A stretch of DNA of 54,383 nt from an uncultured Bacteroidales bacterium (GCA_947074145.1 CAMTOJ010000017.1:1-54383), one strand, 5' to 3'. Numbered from the stretch's first letter, positions 44,823 to 53,808 are shown. Program-made: numbers and translations. Notes: generated by a model not told the origin, from the sequence alone.

Positions 44823-46193
44823 TTATTTCACAAATTTCCATACAGGACTCATGCATGTTGCATAGACCTCTTTTGCGAAATTTAGCATGCCATCGTACCC
44901 TGCGAGAGCTTCTTTTCTTTCATGATTATGATCACAAAAACCTAAACCTATTTTATATGCTATCGGTCTCTCCTTGACACCTCCGATAAAGAGATCTGCT
45001 TTTGTTTCCTTTACAAAAGCCGAAAGCTCAACAGGATTCGAGTCGTCTACAATTATTGTATCGTCATCACATAACTGTTGAATTAACTTATAATCCTCCT
45101 TATCTCCGGTTTGAGATCCGATAACGACTGTTTTCATACCAATAAGACGAAGAGCTTTAACTAAAGAGATAGCCTTAAAGGCACCTCCAACATATATAGC
45201 TGCACGTTTACCCGTTAACGCCTGTTTATAAAAGGAAAGAGCCGGCAGAAGTCTTCCAAGTTCCTCTTTCACAAGTTTGCGGGCTGCATCCATCAACTCG
45301 TCGCTTTTAAAGAATTTTGCCACATCATAAAGAGCATCACTCATATCCTCAATCCCGAAATAGGATACTCTTAAAAATGGAACATTATATTTTTCTTTCA
45401 TCATTTTAGCAAGATGAATCATTGAACCGGAACATTGCACCACATTCAAAGATGCATTATGAGCATTTCTAATATCATCTACCCTTCCATCACCGGTGAT
45501 TGATGCATTGACATGAATACCCATTTTTTTATAATACTCAAGTAAAATCCATAATTCTCCGGCAAGATTAAAATCTCCGAGAATATTTATAGTATATTTT
45601 GGTACAGGTTTTTCAATTGTACCTACAAGTTTAAATAGTGCTTCACAAGCTATTTTGTATCCATCTTTCTTAGATCCTTGAAATCCCGGAGCCTCAACAG
45701 CAATTACGGGTATTCCCTTTTCTTTCTCCATTTGGGCACAGAGCGATTCCACATCATCACCAATTACACCTACGATACATGTGCTATAGACAAACGCAGC
45801 TTTAGGAGAATGTTTATCAATTAGTTCGTCAAGAGATTTGCGAAGTTTCTCAATACCTCCAAAGACAACATCCTTTTCTCTTAAATCTGTCGAAAAGCTC
45901 AATCTGTGAAGTTCAGGACCCGAAGACAAAGAGCCTCTTATATCCCATGTATAAGATGCACAACCTATCGGACCATGTATAATGTGAAGAGCATCTGCAA
46001 CAGGATAAAGAACAACTCTTGAACCGCAGAATACACAGGCTCTCTGACTCACAGAACCAGCTACACTCACCTTTCCACAGTCTATATCTCTCACAGCACC
46101 ACCAACTCTGGCAATCTGTTTTTTTCTTTCTTCCAGTATATAGCTCATAACATTTGAATTTAGTTTATACTGTTTAAGGGCATTTTCCCTCAT
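44823..46193 (-). CDS. nifE: Nitrogenase iron-molybdenum cofactor scaffold subunit NifE
   Basis: 456 residues from the ATG at 46193 (MRENALKQYKLNS); a TTG at 46214 would add 7. It is related to NifD: SQRACVFCGSRVVLYPVADALHIIHGPIGCASYTWDIRG gives the cluster-ligand Cys pattern, and STCIVGVIGDDVE is the third Cys region. VVQCSGSMIHLAKMM matches the NifE cofactor pocket. It forms the NifEN scaffold with NifN. The spacing after nifK is 40 bp, and a strong palindrome lies just after its stop. Confidence 0.95.
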   Translation of the reverse strand: MRENALKQYKLNSNVMSYILEERKKQIARVGGAVRDIDCGKVSVAGSVSQRACVFCGSRVVLYPVADALHIIHGPIGCASYTWDIRGSLSSGPELHRLSFSTDLREKDVVFGGIEKLRKSLDELIDKHSPKAAFVYSTCIVGVIGDDVESLCAQMEKEKGIPVIAVEAPGFQGSKKDGYKIACEALFKLVGTIEKPVPKYTINILGDFNLAGELWILLEYYKKMGIHVNASITGDGRVDDIRNAHNASLNVVQCSGSMIHLAKMMKEKYNVPFLRVSYFGIEDMSDALYDVAKFFKSDELMDAARKLVKEELGRLLPALSFYKQALTGKRAAIYVGGAFKAISLVKALRLIGMKTVVIGSQTGDKEDYKLIQQLCDDDTIIVDDSNPVELSAFVKETKADLFIGGVKERPIAYKIGLGFCDHNHERKEALAGYDGMLNFAKEVYATCMSPVWKFVK

Positions 46194-46233
46194 CGGAAAA
46201 ACACCCTTCAACAAAAAAATTAGAAGGAATTTA

Positions 46234-47613
46234 TTACATCTGAAATTCTACTTTTTCTTCTGGACAATGCATGTCTTGATAATCCATAAGAGCATTAAGA
46301 ATTTGTATGGCAAGGTTTGTAGCTCCTACATAACATGTCTTTGGAAAGAAATTGTGTCCTGCTCTGTCGGCAATAGGGAATCCATATCTTATGAAAGGAA
46401 TATTTTCATCTCTTGCGATATATTTTCCGTAAGTGTTTCCAATTAACAAGTCAACACCTTCCTGTTTGATCCACTGGTGTAACTGAAACATATCAGCATT
46501 AGCTCCACTCTTGAATTTTGCTCCAGGAACATTTTTAAGAATATTATACATTCTTTCATCAAATGTTTTGCCAGGAGTACCTGTTACGATATATACAGGT
46601 TTCATATCAAGAGATACAAGGAACTCTGTAAGTGGAATCAATGTATCGGGATCACCCCAAAGTGCAACTCTCTTACCGTAGAAATATTTCTGATTGTCGG
46701 AAATTAAATCAAGAAGTCTTGCTCTCTCTTCAGTAATTGAATCAGGCACCGGAACATTAGCATGTCTGCTAAGCGACATAATAAATCTGTCTGTAGCTTT
46801 TAGTCCGATTGGAATATCAATTACCTCGAATTTTACCTTACATTTATTTTCCAGTTTGATACACGCATCCTGTGTAGAGTATTCACCTAAACCTATTGTG
46901 AACTTACTATCACCGGTTGCAGCCATATCAGCCTGAGTTGTACCACCTTTTGGATACATTTCATATTTTCCTGTAAGACCTGTATCAAGAACTCCTGTCA
47001 TATCAGGAAACATGATTGTTCTTGCTTCCATCTCTTTGGCTACTCTTTTGATTTCACCCATATCTGAAGGTTCCATCCATCCTGCTGCTAAATTGACAAC
47101 ATTCTTTTTCTTTGTTGTAGAAGTTGAAAAGAACTTTACAAATGAAGCAAGCTGATTTGAATAACCTGTGATATGACTTCCTACATATGATGGTGTATTA
47201 CAATAAATCACTTTTTTTCCTTCCGGAACTTTTCCGTCATCGAATGCTTTTGAAATGATCTGAGTAAGGTCATCACCGATTGTTTCTGACAAGCAAGTTG
47301 TATGAACTGCTACTATTTCAGGATTGTAAACACTGAAAATTGTATCAATAGCCTGTACAAGGTTGGCAGAGCCACCAAACACTGAAGAACCCTCTGAAAA
47401 GGAAGAAGTGGATGCGACGATTGGTTCTTTGAAATGGCGTGTAAGGGCACTTCTGTGGTAAGCGCAGCAACCTTGTGAACCATGGCTATGAGGCAAACAA
47501 CCATGTAGCCCAAATGCGGCGTACATAGCACCTATCGGCTGACAGGTTTTTGCCGGGTTTATAGTGAGCGACTTTCTGTCAATCTCTTTAGCTGTAGTAT
47601 GTTTTAATAGCAT
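46234..47613 (-). CDS. nifK: Nitrogenase molybdenum-iron protein beta chain
   Basis: 459 residues, lacking the ~50-residue N-terminal extension of proteobacterial NifK; this is the clostridial-length form. P-cluster cysteines are visible at C24 (TCQPIGA), C49 (GSQGC) and C107 (HTTCLSETIGDD). SEGSSVFGGSANLVQAI is conserved. It pairs with NifD as the alpha2-beta2 dinitrogenase. It starts 19 bp after nifD in nifHI1I2DKE. Confidence 0.97.
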   Translation of the reverse strand: MLLKHTTAKEIDRKSLTINPAKTCQPIGAMYAAFGLHGCLPHSHGSQGCCAYHRSALTRHFKEPIVASTSSFSEGSSVFGGSANLVQAIDTIFSVYNPEIVAVHTTCLSETIGDDLTQIISKAFDDGKVPEGKKVIYCNTPSYVGSHITGYSNQLASFVKFFSTSTTKKKNVVNLAAGWMEPSDMGEIKRVAKEMEARTIMFPDMTGVLDTGLTGKYEMYPKGGTTQADMAATGDSKFTIGLGEYSTQDACIKLENKCKVKFEVIDIPIGLKATDRFIMSLSRHANVPVPDSITEERARLLDLISDNQKYFYGKRVALWGDPDTLIPLTEFLVSLDMKPVYIVTGTPGKTFDERMYNILKNVPGAKFKSGANADMFQLHQWIKQEGVDLLIGNTYGKYIARDENIPFIRYGFPIADRAGHNFFPKTCYVGATNLAIQILNALMDYQDMHCPEEKVEFQM

Positions 47614-47632
47614 AATTTCCTGATTTTAAAAT

Positions 47633-49264
47633 TTACACATTATAATATGCATAGTTTGCCTCAAGAACTTCTTCTTTTTCCCATGGAGCTTTTATCTCTT
47701 TCCATATTGTGCAACAAACGATTTGCTCTATATCCTTATAAAAATTTATAGCACCTTCAAAAGCAGCGTAAGGACCGCCGTAATCATAATTGTGCAACTG
47801 TTTCAAAGGAATACCCATTTTTTGAACACAGAATTTTTCTTTAATTCCGGCACAGAATACATCTGGATGATATAACTCGATAAGTCTCTCCATTTCATAA
47901 TGACTAAGGTCATCAATTACAAGAGTTCCTTTCTGCATCTCTGCCATCATACCTTCATATCCATTGAATTCAAGACCTTCTGCTTCAAGAGCTTTAAGTT
48001 CTTCTTCTGTTTTACGAGGATTATAACGAGTTTCATCTTTTGTTACTGTGATTTGCTCAATGTTACGGCTATCTGCGTCGATTACTATGCTCGGAATTAC
48101 CACGCGACCTTCATAATCATCTCTATGCCCGAACTCGTATCCGGCAGCAAGAGTAGTTATGCCAAGTTCTGTGAAAAGTTCCTGATAGTGGTGAGCTCTC
48201 GATCCACCAACGAAAAGCATTGCTGTTTTTCCCGTTGTTTTTGGAAGAGCCTGATCAGCTGCAGCTTTTACAAGTTTCATCTCTTCTTCGATCACTTCTT
48301 CGATTTTGTCGATAAGCTCCTGATCCTGGAAATATTTTCCTACTTTACGAAGAGTTTTAGCTGTTGCCTCTGCTCCGATAAAGTTTGCTTTCATCCAAGG
48401 AATACCGAATGCAGTTTCAAGCATCTCTGCTACATAGTTGATAGATCTGTGACACATCACAAGATTTAAATCTGCTGTATGAGCTGTCTGGAACTGATCA
48501 AGTGAAGAGTTTCCTGAGAATGTTGCGACAAGCTCAATTCCACATTTTTCAAGTAATGTTTCAATTGCAAATGCATCACCACCGATATTATATTCACCTA
48601 ATACATTGATTCGGTATTTAAGACTTCCGTTTACTGTATCATCTTTACCGATAAGATGTTTAAACAACTGGTTGTTTGCAATATGATGTCCGGCAGACTG
48701 AGAAACACCTCTATATCCTTCACAAGAAAATCCGAATATGTTTACATCACCTCCAAGCTCCTCCATCATATGTCTTGCAACACGGTGAACATCATCACCG
48801 ATAAGACCTACAGGACAAGTTGAGAATATAGCGATTGCTCTTGGATGAAACAGTTCATATGCTTCGCGAATTGCTTCCTTAAGTTTTTCTTCCCCACCAA
48901 ACACGATATTTGAATCCTGCATATCAGTTGAGAAAGCATAAGGGATAAAGTTTGTATCATAATGGTCTACACGAGTCTGATTTCGTCTTGTCAACCAGGA
49001 GTAGTAAGCACAACCGATAGGTCCGTGAGTGATATTCACAATATCTCTTGTTGGTCCTAACACCACACCTTTACATCCTGCATATGTACATCCACGTTGA
49101 GTAATAATTCCCGGAACGGTACGAACGTTAGCCTGTATTTCCGGAATACTATCTGGATCACCAAAAACAATGGCTTTTGCTCTTTTCTTCCCTACTTTTT
49201 TGGGATATATGTCAAGCACCTCATCTTTAAAGGTAGCAAGAGACTTTATTTTATCTTTTTCCAT
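47633..49264 (-). CDS. nifD: Nitrogenase molybdenum-iron protein alpha chain
   Basis: 543 residues. P-cluster ligands are C59 (RGCTYAGCKG), C85 (GPIGCAY) and C150 (STCPVGLIGDD). FeMo-co ligands are C271 (NLVMCHRSINY) and H491 (KQLHNYDYGGPY). H193 in SQSAGHHIAN corresponds to the catalytic His195 of Azotobacter. A roughly 50-residue insertion around 390-445 (rich in Glu, Asp and Lys) is typical of clostridial and methanogen NifD. No vnfG/anfG gene follows, and the context is molybdenum transport, so this is the Mo enzyme. Confidence 0.98.
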   Translation of the reverse strand: MEKDKIKSLATFKDEVLDIYPKKVGKKRAKAIVFGDPDSIPEIQANVRTVPGIITQRGCTYAGCKGVVLGPTRDIVNITHGPIGCAYYSWLTRRNQTRVDHYDTNFIPYAFSTDMQDSNIVFGGEEKLKEAIREAYELFHPRAIAIFSTCPVGLIGDDVHRVARHMMEELGGDVNIFGFSCEGYRGVSQSAGHHIANNQLFKHLIGKDDTVNGSLKYRINVLGEYNIGGDAFAIETLLEKCGIELVATFSGNSSLDQFQTAHTADLNLVMCHRSINYVAEMLETAFGIPWMKANFIGAEATAKTLRKVGKYFQDQELIDKIEEVIEEEMKLVKAAADQALPKTTGKTAMLFVGGSRAHHYQELFTELGITTLAAGYEFGHRDDYEGRVVIPSIVIDADSRNIEQITVTKDETRYNPRKTEEELKALEAEGLEFNGYEGMMAEMQKGTLVIDDLSHYEMERLIELYHPDVFCAGIKEKFCVQKMGIPLKQLHNYDYGGPYAAFEGAINFYKDIEQIVCCTIWKEIKAPWEKEEVLEANYAYYNV

Positions 49265-49276
49265 TGTAGAATGTTA

Positions 49277-49642
49277 TTAATCGAGTGTTATATCTCCTGT
49301 TTCCCCTGTTCTTACTCGAACTGAGTCAACTGTATTTATCACAAATATTTTTCCGTCTCCGCTGGTCCCGGTTTGATTAGCCTTTAAAAGTGTCTCTACT
49401 GCCAAATCTTTTTTATCATCAGCGACAACAAGGGTAATCATTCTCTTTGACTTCAATCGCGGCATTTCCGAAATGAGCTCTTTGTGAGCTGCATCGAATT
49501 GGTCCGATTTTTCAAGATCACCATGGCCATTTCCTCTTCCTGTTACCGGCATTGCTGTGAATGAAGGTAAACCGGCTTCCTGAAGTGCCAATTTGGTCTC
49601 TTGCATCTTTGCTATTCTAATTACTGCGAGTATTAATTTCAT
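49277..49642 (-). CDS. nifI2: PII-like nitrogenase switch-off regulator NifI2
   Basis: 121 residues of the GlnB/PII fold with a longer T-loop region (PVTGRGNGHGDLEKSDQFDAAHKELISEMPRLKSKRM) and the GTSGDGKIFVINTVDSVRVRTGETGD C-terminal segment. NifI1 and NifI2 together bind dinitrogenase and block it when ammonium is present; 2-oxoglutarate and ATP relieve this. It lies in the conserved slot between nifI1 and nifD, 12 bp before nifD. Confidence 0.96.
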   Translation of the reverse strand: MKLILAVIRIAKMQETKLALQEAGLPSFTAMPVTGRGNGHGDLEKSDQFDAAHKELISEMPRLKSKRMITLVVADDKKDLAVETLLKANQTGTSGDGKIFVINTVDSVRVRTGETGDITLD

Positions 49643-49656
49643 ATAATCTCCTTATT

Positions 49657-49983
49657 TTATTTTTCTACCTTACCGCTTGATATAGTATATGTCTCTTCGA
49701 CCGGAGTAACGAATATTTTACCGTCACCAAATTGGCCTTCCGAACCTGAACGAGCAGCTTCGATTATAGTTTCAATTACATAATCTTTATCTCGTTCCTT
49801 GATTACTATCATAAGCAGATCCTTCGGTAACTCATCGTAGGTAACATTACCTACTTTAAGTCCTCTTTGTCGGCCACGACCGAACACCGGGATCTTAGTT
49901 ACCGCCGGGAAGCCGGCGTTCAATAATGCGGTCATTACCGCTGGAGATTTTTCTGTTCTTACAATTGCTCTTAATAGGTACAT
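49657..49983 (-). CDS. nifI1: PII-like nitrogenase switch-off regulator NifI1
   Basis: 108 residues of the PII family: MYLLRAIVRTEKSPAVMTALLNAGFPAVTKIPVFGRGRQRG, the T-loop, and GQFGDGKIFVTPVEETYTISSG. It lacks the Tyr51 uridylylation context of GlnB. Position directly after nifH and before nifI2 defines it. It acts with NifI2 in post-translational ammonium switch-off of nitrogenase, the mechanism used by methanogens and many anaerobes instead of DraT/DraG. Confidence 0.96.
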   Translation of the reverse strand: MYLLRAIVRTEKSPAVMTALLNAGFPAVTKIPVFGRGRQRGLKVGNVTYDELPKDLLMIVIKERDKDYVIETIIEAARSGSEGQFGDGKIFVTPVEETYTISSGKVEK

Positions 49984-50001
49984 AGTTGTAGTATTTTTTT
50001 G

Positions 50002-50847
<846 letters not shown>

Positions 50848-50908
50848 TTATTTTCTTCAATTACCTTAAACTTTACCGGCTTTATTAGTAGCCTTCTGCT
50901 TATCTATA

Positions 50909-50925
50909 TGAAAATTGTGTGCCAA
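50909..50925 (-). promoter_or_regulatory. Weak candidate sigma-54 (-24/-12) promoter upstream of nifH
   Basis: On the minus strand TTGGCACA-N4-TTTCA resembles TTGGCACG-N4-TTGCA: the -24 half is near perfect but the -12 GC is TC. It lies about 85 bp upstream of the nifH ATG. No TAnnTTTG element is visible in the same interval. A GAF-domain nifA-like gene nearby makes RpoN control plausible. Confidence 0.3.
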
Positions 50926-51020
50926 ACATGAATGCCAATCTTACAAAAATGAAACAACCAATAGATAACAAGCTGATTTACTGCGAAATAAAATGTTAAA
51001 AACTTTACTTTGGCACGTTT

Positions 51021-51061
51021 CAAAGAAAAAGGGCTATCCTACAAAAAAAGTAGGACAGCCC
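51021..51061 (-). terminator. Intrinsic terminator of the porin-modA operon
   Basis: Stem GGGCTATCCTAC / GTAGGACAGCCC (51031-51042 with 51050-51061, one G-U type pair), 7-base A/T loop, followed on the minus strand by TTTTTCTTT. It is 54 bp beyond the modA stop and separates modA from nifH transcription. Confidence 0.85.
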
Positions 51062-51069
51062 CTAAAAGT

Positions 51070-51083
51070 CTACATAAATGTAG
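51070..51083. promoter_or_regulatory. Palindrome CTACAT-AA-ATGTAG after modA
   Basis: A 14-bp near-palindrome with arms identical to the core of the nifE-nifN palindrome. It is followed by CTTTTTT on the plus strand, so it could be a terminator in that direction, but no plus-strand gene needs one here. An operator or antisense-terminator role is possible. Confidence 0.45.
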
Positions 51084-51114
51084 CTTTTTTGAGAAACGTA
51101 TTTAAAACAAAGGA

Positions 51115-51864
51115 TCACATCGCCGGAGATGAATATCCATATTTTTCCCAAATAGCTTTTGTTTCCCCAGAAAGTACATAGCTCATAAACTTCTTCGCTT
51201 CCGGACAAGAAACCGGACGTTTAATTAAAATGCACGCCTGTTCCACCGGTTTATAAAGTTTTTGATCCACAATATGGCAATAACCTTTATCTTTCATATC
51301 AGGAGCCAATGCAAGAGATAAAGCAACAAATCCAATCTCTACATTTCCCGTAAAAGCATATTGTGCTGCCTGAGATATATTGTCACCATAAACAATCTTT
51401 GATTTTAGATTCTCAAACTTACCTGTTGACTTTAGTAACTCCACTGCTCTGTCGCCATAAGGCGCTGTTTCAGGTTTAGCTATTGCGATCTTTTTCACGC
51501 TCTGTTCATCCAATAAATCTATCCCTTTACTAACATCAAGTGTGGTGCTATACATTGCAAGTTTACCGAAAGCATAAGTTTTCATCTCTCCATAAGTAGC
51601 ACCCTTCTCTTTTAATTTTAAAGGAAAAACATTATCGGCAGCCATAAAGAAATCAAACGAAGCTCCATTAAGAATTTGCTGTACAAGATTGCCCGAACTT
51701 CCGAACGTAATATTTACTTTACTTGAGGGATGCGATTTTATATATTCTGTTTTGATCTCTTCAAGAACAAAGCGAAGGTTAGCTGCCGCAGCTACATTTA
51801 CTTGTTGTGCATTAATTTGTAATGCTAACAAAAACGTGAATAAAAAAAGAATTGATTTTTTCAT
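51115..51864 (-). CDS. modA: Molybdate-binding periplasmic protein
   Basis: 249 residues with a signal peptide (LALQINAQ), no lipobox. ModA motifs: VNVAAAANLRFVLEEI, VNITFGSSGNLVQQI, FDFFMAADN, AIAKPETAPYGDRAVELL and GNVEIGFVALSLA, which form the oxyanion pocket. It captures molybdate (or tungstate) for ModBC. It lies 25 bp downstream of the outer-membrane porin in one operon behind four ModE boxes, separated from modBC by the nif genes. Confidence 0.95.
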   Translation of the reverse strand: MKKSILFLFTFLLALQINAQQVNVAAAANLRFVLEEIKTEYIKSHPSSKVNITFGSSGNLVQQILNGASFDFFMAADNVFPLKLKEKGATYGEMKTYAFGKLAMYSTTLDVSKGIDLLDEQSVKKIAIAKPETAPYGDRAVELLKSTGKFENLKSKIVYGDNISQAAQYAFTGNVEIGFVALSLALAPDMKDKGYCHIVDQKLYKPVEQACILIKRPVSCPEAKKFMSYVLSGETKAIWEKYGYSSPAM

Positions 51865-51889
51865 ATTTGTATATTTTTGATTGTTAATA

Positions 51890-53185
51890 TTATTTTACTA
51901 AAGCTACCATTACAGAAGGCTTGATTGAAAAACTTACATAAGCCCAGTTAGCATCTTTGGTTGACTTATCACCAAGACTTTTAGCGATTCTAACATTTTC
52001 ATTTACGAAATAGCGACTATATCCCCCTTCCAGTGAAAACCATGGATTTACCTTATGTTTTAATGTAGCATCTATTTCGCCACCTAATCCTTTACCAGAC
52101 ATCTTAGAGTTGTCAATAGCTGTTTTAAATGAATGATAACTTAAATCAAGCGATGTTTTCTTTTTATTGAATTTAAATGTCACACCTCCAAAAATATCTT
52201 CAAGACCGTTTTTGCCGGCTGAATTCCAATAATCCATTGATCCGTTAAAGGCATGATTCCCTCTAAATAATTGTTTAAAGTCACACTGTTTGTCATCTGT
52301 AGCATCATCGTCACCCGAGATATGCTCATATCCTAAATTAACAGATAAGGAAGAGATTAATGAATATGAAGCATTTGCTGCATAATATTGGCCGCCAAGT
52401 TTATCAAATTTTGTTCCTGATGGAGTATCTCCGCTTTGGAAATAAGCTTCTGCGGATGCTTTAAGAGGAATGCTCTTTGGAGCATAAGTCAATGTAAACC
52501 CATAAGTTACATTATTGTATAATTTGGTGCTCTTATAGTTTGATTTGCCTCCACAAGAGATTGTATCCTGATTCGAGATTAAAGTTCCTATACCTGTAAG
52601 TTTTAAACTTGGAGCAAGTTGTTTGGAAACCCACAATATACCCATGCATCGATATTTCATTCCCGGAGTATAATAAGCCTCATTTGATATGCCGCTGTTA
52701 TTGCCATAAGCAAAACTCAAATCAGCCATAAAGTCATTTGCATAATTATACTTAAAAGTCAAGATATCGTGAGTATTTCCCGTATTACTCCAGTTGGCTG
52801 CACTGAATATTCTTTTACTGTCATACTCAACCATCTGCCTACCTGCCTTAACTGTAAGTCCCGGGTATAACAACACTGAAGCCCACGCTTCAAAAATAGA
52901 AACAGAAGCTACATCTGCATTATGTGCTGCCTCACCCCATGTCCTTGAATCCTGCATTGTAACTTGCATGGCTACAACATTGTTGGAAAAAGCAACACCT
53001 AATCGTGATCGTTGTTGAACGAAAAAGGCTGCTGTCTGTGTTTCTGATAATGGTTTACTGTACCCCTCGCGAAGTTCTGCTCTTGGTCTGATCTCTCCGT
53101 AAACCGATAATTTTTGAGCATTCACAATATATGTACTGCTCCCTAATGCTAATAAAATAGCGAAAATGTTTCTTGTAATCCTCAT
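51890..53185 (-). CDS. Alginate-export-like outer-membrane porin, candidate molybdate channel
   Basis: 431 residues with a signal peptide (IVNAQ). The body is an amphipathic beta-barrel of the alginate-export (Alginate_exp) type: KLSVYGEIRPRAELREGYS, VQQRSRLGVAFSNN, VQVTMQDSRTWGEAA-like strands, LYPGLTVKAGRQMVEYDSKRIF, and C-terminal strand YVSFSIKPSVMV. Proteins with this barrel serve as porins for various anions. Because it is the first gene of an operon with modA and lies behind four ModE-like boxes, I infer that it lets molybdate through the outer membrane. The substrate is not shown by sequence. Confidence 0.8.
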   Translation of the reverse strand: MRITRNIFAILLALGSSTYIVNAQKLSVYGEIRPRAELREGYSKPLSETQTAAFFVQQRSRLGVAFSNNVVAMQVTMQDSRTWGEAAHNADVASVSIFEAWASVLLYPGLTVKAGRQMVEYDSKRIFSAANWSNTGNTHDILTFKYNYANDFMADLSFAYGNNSGISNEAYYTPGMKYRCMGILWVSKQLAPSLKLTGIGTLISNQDTISCGGKSNYKSTKLYNNVTYGFTLTYAPKSIPLKASAEAYFQSGDTPSGTKFDKLGGQYYAANASYSLISSLSVNLGYEHISGDDDATDDKQCDFKQLFRGNHAFNGSMDYWNSAGKNGLEDIFGGVTFKFNKKKTSLDLSYHSFKTAIDNSKMSGKGLGGEIDATLKHKVNPWFSLEGGYSRYFVNENVRIAKSLGDKSTKDANWAYVSFSIKPSVMVALVK

Positions 53186-53223
53186 AACACTTCATTTTAA
53201 ATAACTTATAATAATTTCTAACA

Positions 53224-53246
53224 CGTTATATGATTCCGAGATAATG
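53224..53246. promoter_or_regulatory. ModE-like box 1
   Basis: 23-bp element: CGTTAT (53224-53229), 11-bp centre, ATAATG (53241-53246). One mismatch from the symmetric CGTTAT-N11-ATAACG. Nearest of four boxes to the porin ATG (39 bp upstream). Confidence 0.65.
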
Positions 53247-53289
53247 CAATGCATTTTACGGCTCTATATTTTTTTAGTTTCAAGAAATG

Positions 53290-53312
53290 CGTTATCTGAA
53301 GTCGGGATAATG
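53290..53312. promoter_or_regulatory. ModE-like box 2
   Basis: CGTTAT (53290-53295) and ATAATG (53307-53312), same spacing as box 1. Box and about 40 bp of downstream flank (GGCTCTATATT) repeat those of box 1 with a 66-bp period, showing a local duplication. Confidence 0.65.
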
Positions 53313-53354
53313 CTACACATTTACCGGCTCTATATTATTAGATTTTAAGGTTTT

Positions 53355-53377
53355 CGTTATTGAAATTCTCAATAACG
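53355..53377. promoter_or_regulatory. ModE-like box 3
   Basis: CGTTATTGA (53355-53363) and TCAATAACG (53369-53377) are perfect inverted arms around AATTC, the longest symmetric box of the set. Confidence 0.75.
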
Positions 53378-53423
53378 TGTGTCAAAAAAAACTTTATAAA
53401 AAAGACATACTGATTGATTGTCA

Positions 53424-53446
53424 CGTTATATAAATAACATATAACG
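53424..53446. promoter_or_regulatory. ModE-like box 4
   Basis: CGTTATAT (53424-53431) and ATATAACG (53439-53446) are perfect 8-bp inverted arms around 7 bp, very close to the known E. coli ModE operator form. It starts 12 bp after the stop of the ModE-like gene. Confidence 0.78.
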
Positions 53447-53457
53447 CCTTAGAAAAA

Positions 53458-53808
53458 CTAAATAAGACACTTTTCCATATCTACATTTAGCTCCTTTAAG
53501 TTGTGATTGAAAAGTTCCATCTTTTTCTCAAAAAGTTTGATAAGAGCTTTCCCATATTCACTCACAATGCAGCCACCACCGCTTACACCACCTTTTTGTC
53601 TAATAACCACAGGAACGGGTGACATTCTATTGAGTTTATCGACTATAGTCCAAGCTTGCTGGTATGGCATTCCCTTTCTTTTTGCTGCAGAGTTTATAGA
53701 TCCTTCTTCTAAAATATAAACCAGCATACAATACTGAATGGAACCAAAAAAGAGTTCATCCTTACGATAGATCGCTATCGCTCCTTCTATTGTGAAATTC
53801 TTTATCAT
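53458..53808 (-). CDS. modE: ModE-type transcriptional regulator, DNA-binding domain only
   Basis: 116 residues matching the N-terminal winged HTH of ModE: LEEGSINSAAKRKGMPYQQAWTIVDKLNR (recognition helix), then VVIRQKGGVSGGGCIVSEYGKALIKLFE (wing and dimer helix). E. coli ModE is about 260 residues with two Mop molybdate-binding domains after this; here they are absent. It probably represses the adjacent porin-modA operon and modBC through the CGTTAT-N11-ATAACG boxes. It is divergent from the nifA-like gene. Confidence 0.88.
   Translation of the reverse strand: MIKNFTIEGAIAIYRKDELFFGSIQYCMLVYILEEGSINSAAKRKGMPYQQAWTIVDKLNRMSPVPVVIRQKGGVSGGGCIVSEYGKALIKLFEKKMELFNHNLKELNVDMEKCLI

Noticed and set aside
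46234..47613. Long antisense ORFs opposite nif genes (for example plus strand 47900-48469, 189 codons)
   Set aside because: They are frame shadows of strongly supported nif coding sequences, with Phe/Cys/Ser-rich products and no family resemblance.
47633..49264. Possibility that this is an alternative (vanadium or iron-only) nitrogenase
   Set aside because: No vnfG/anfG delta-subunit gene lies between nifD and nifK, nifE, nifN, nifB and nifV are all present, and the flanking genes are for molybdate uptake.
51009..51025. Plus-strand TTTGGCACGTTTCAAAG, resembling a sigma-54 -24 element
   Set aside because: It points into the 3' end of modA with no plus-strand gene downstream, and the -12 GC is absent at the right distance.
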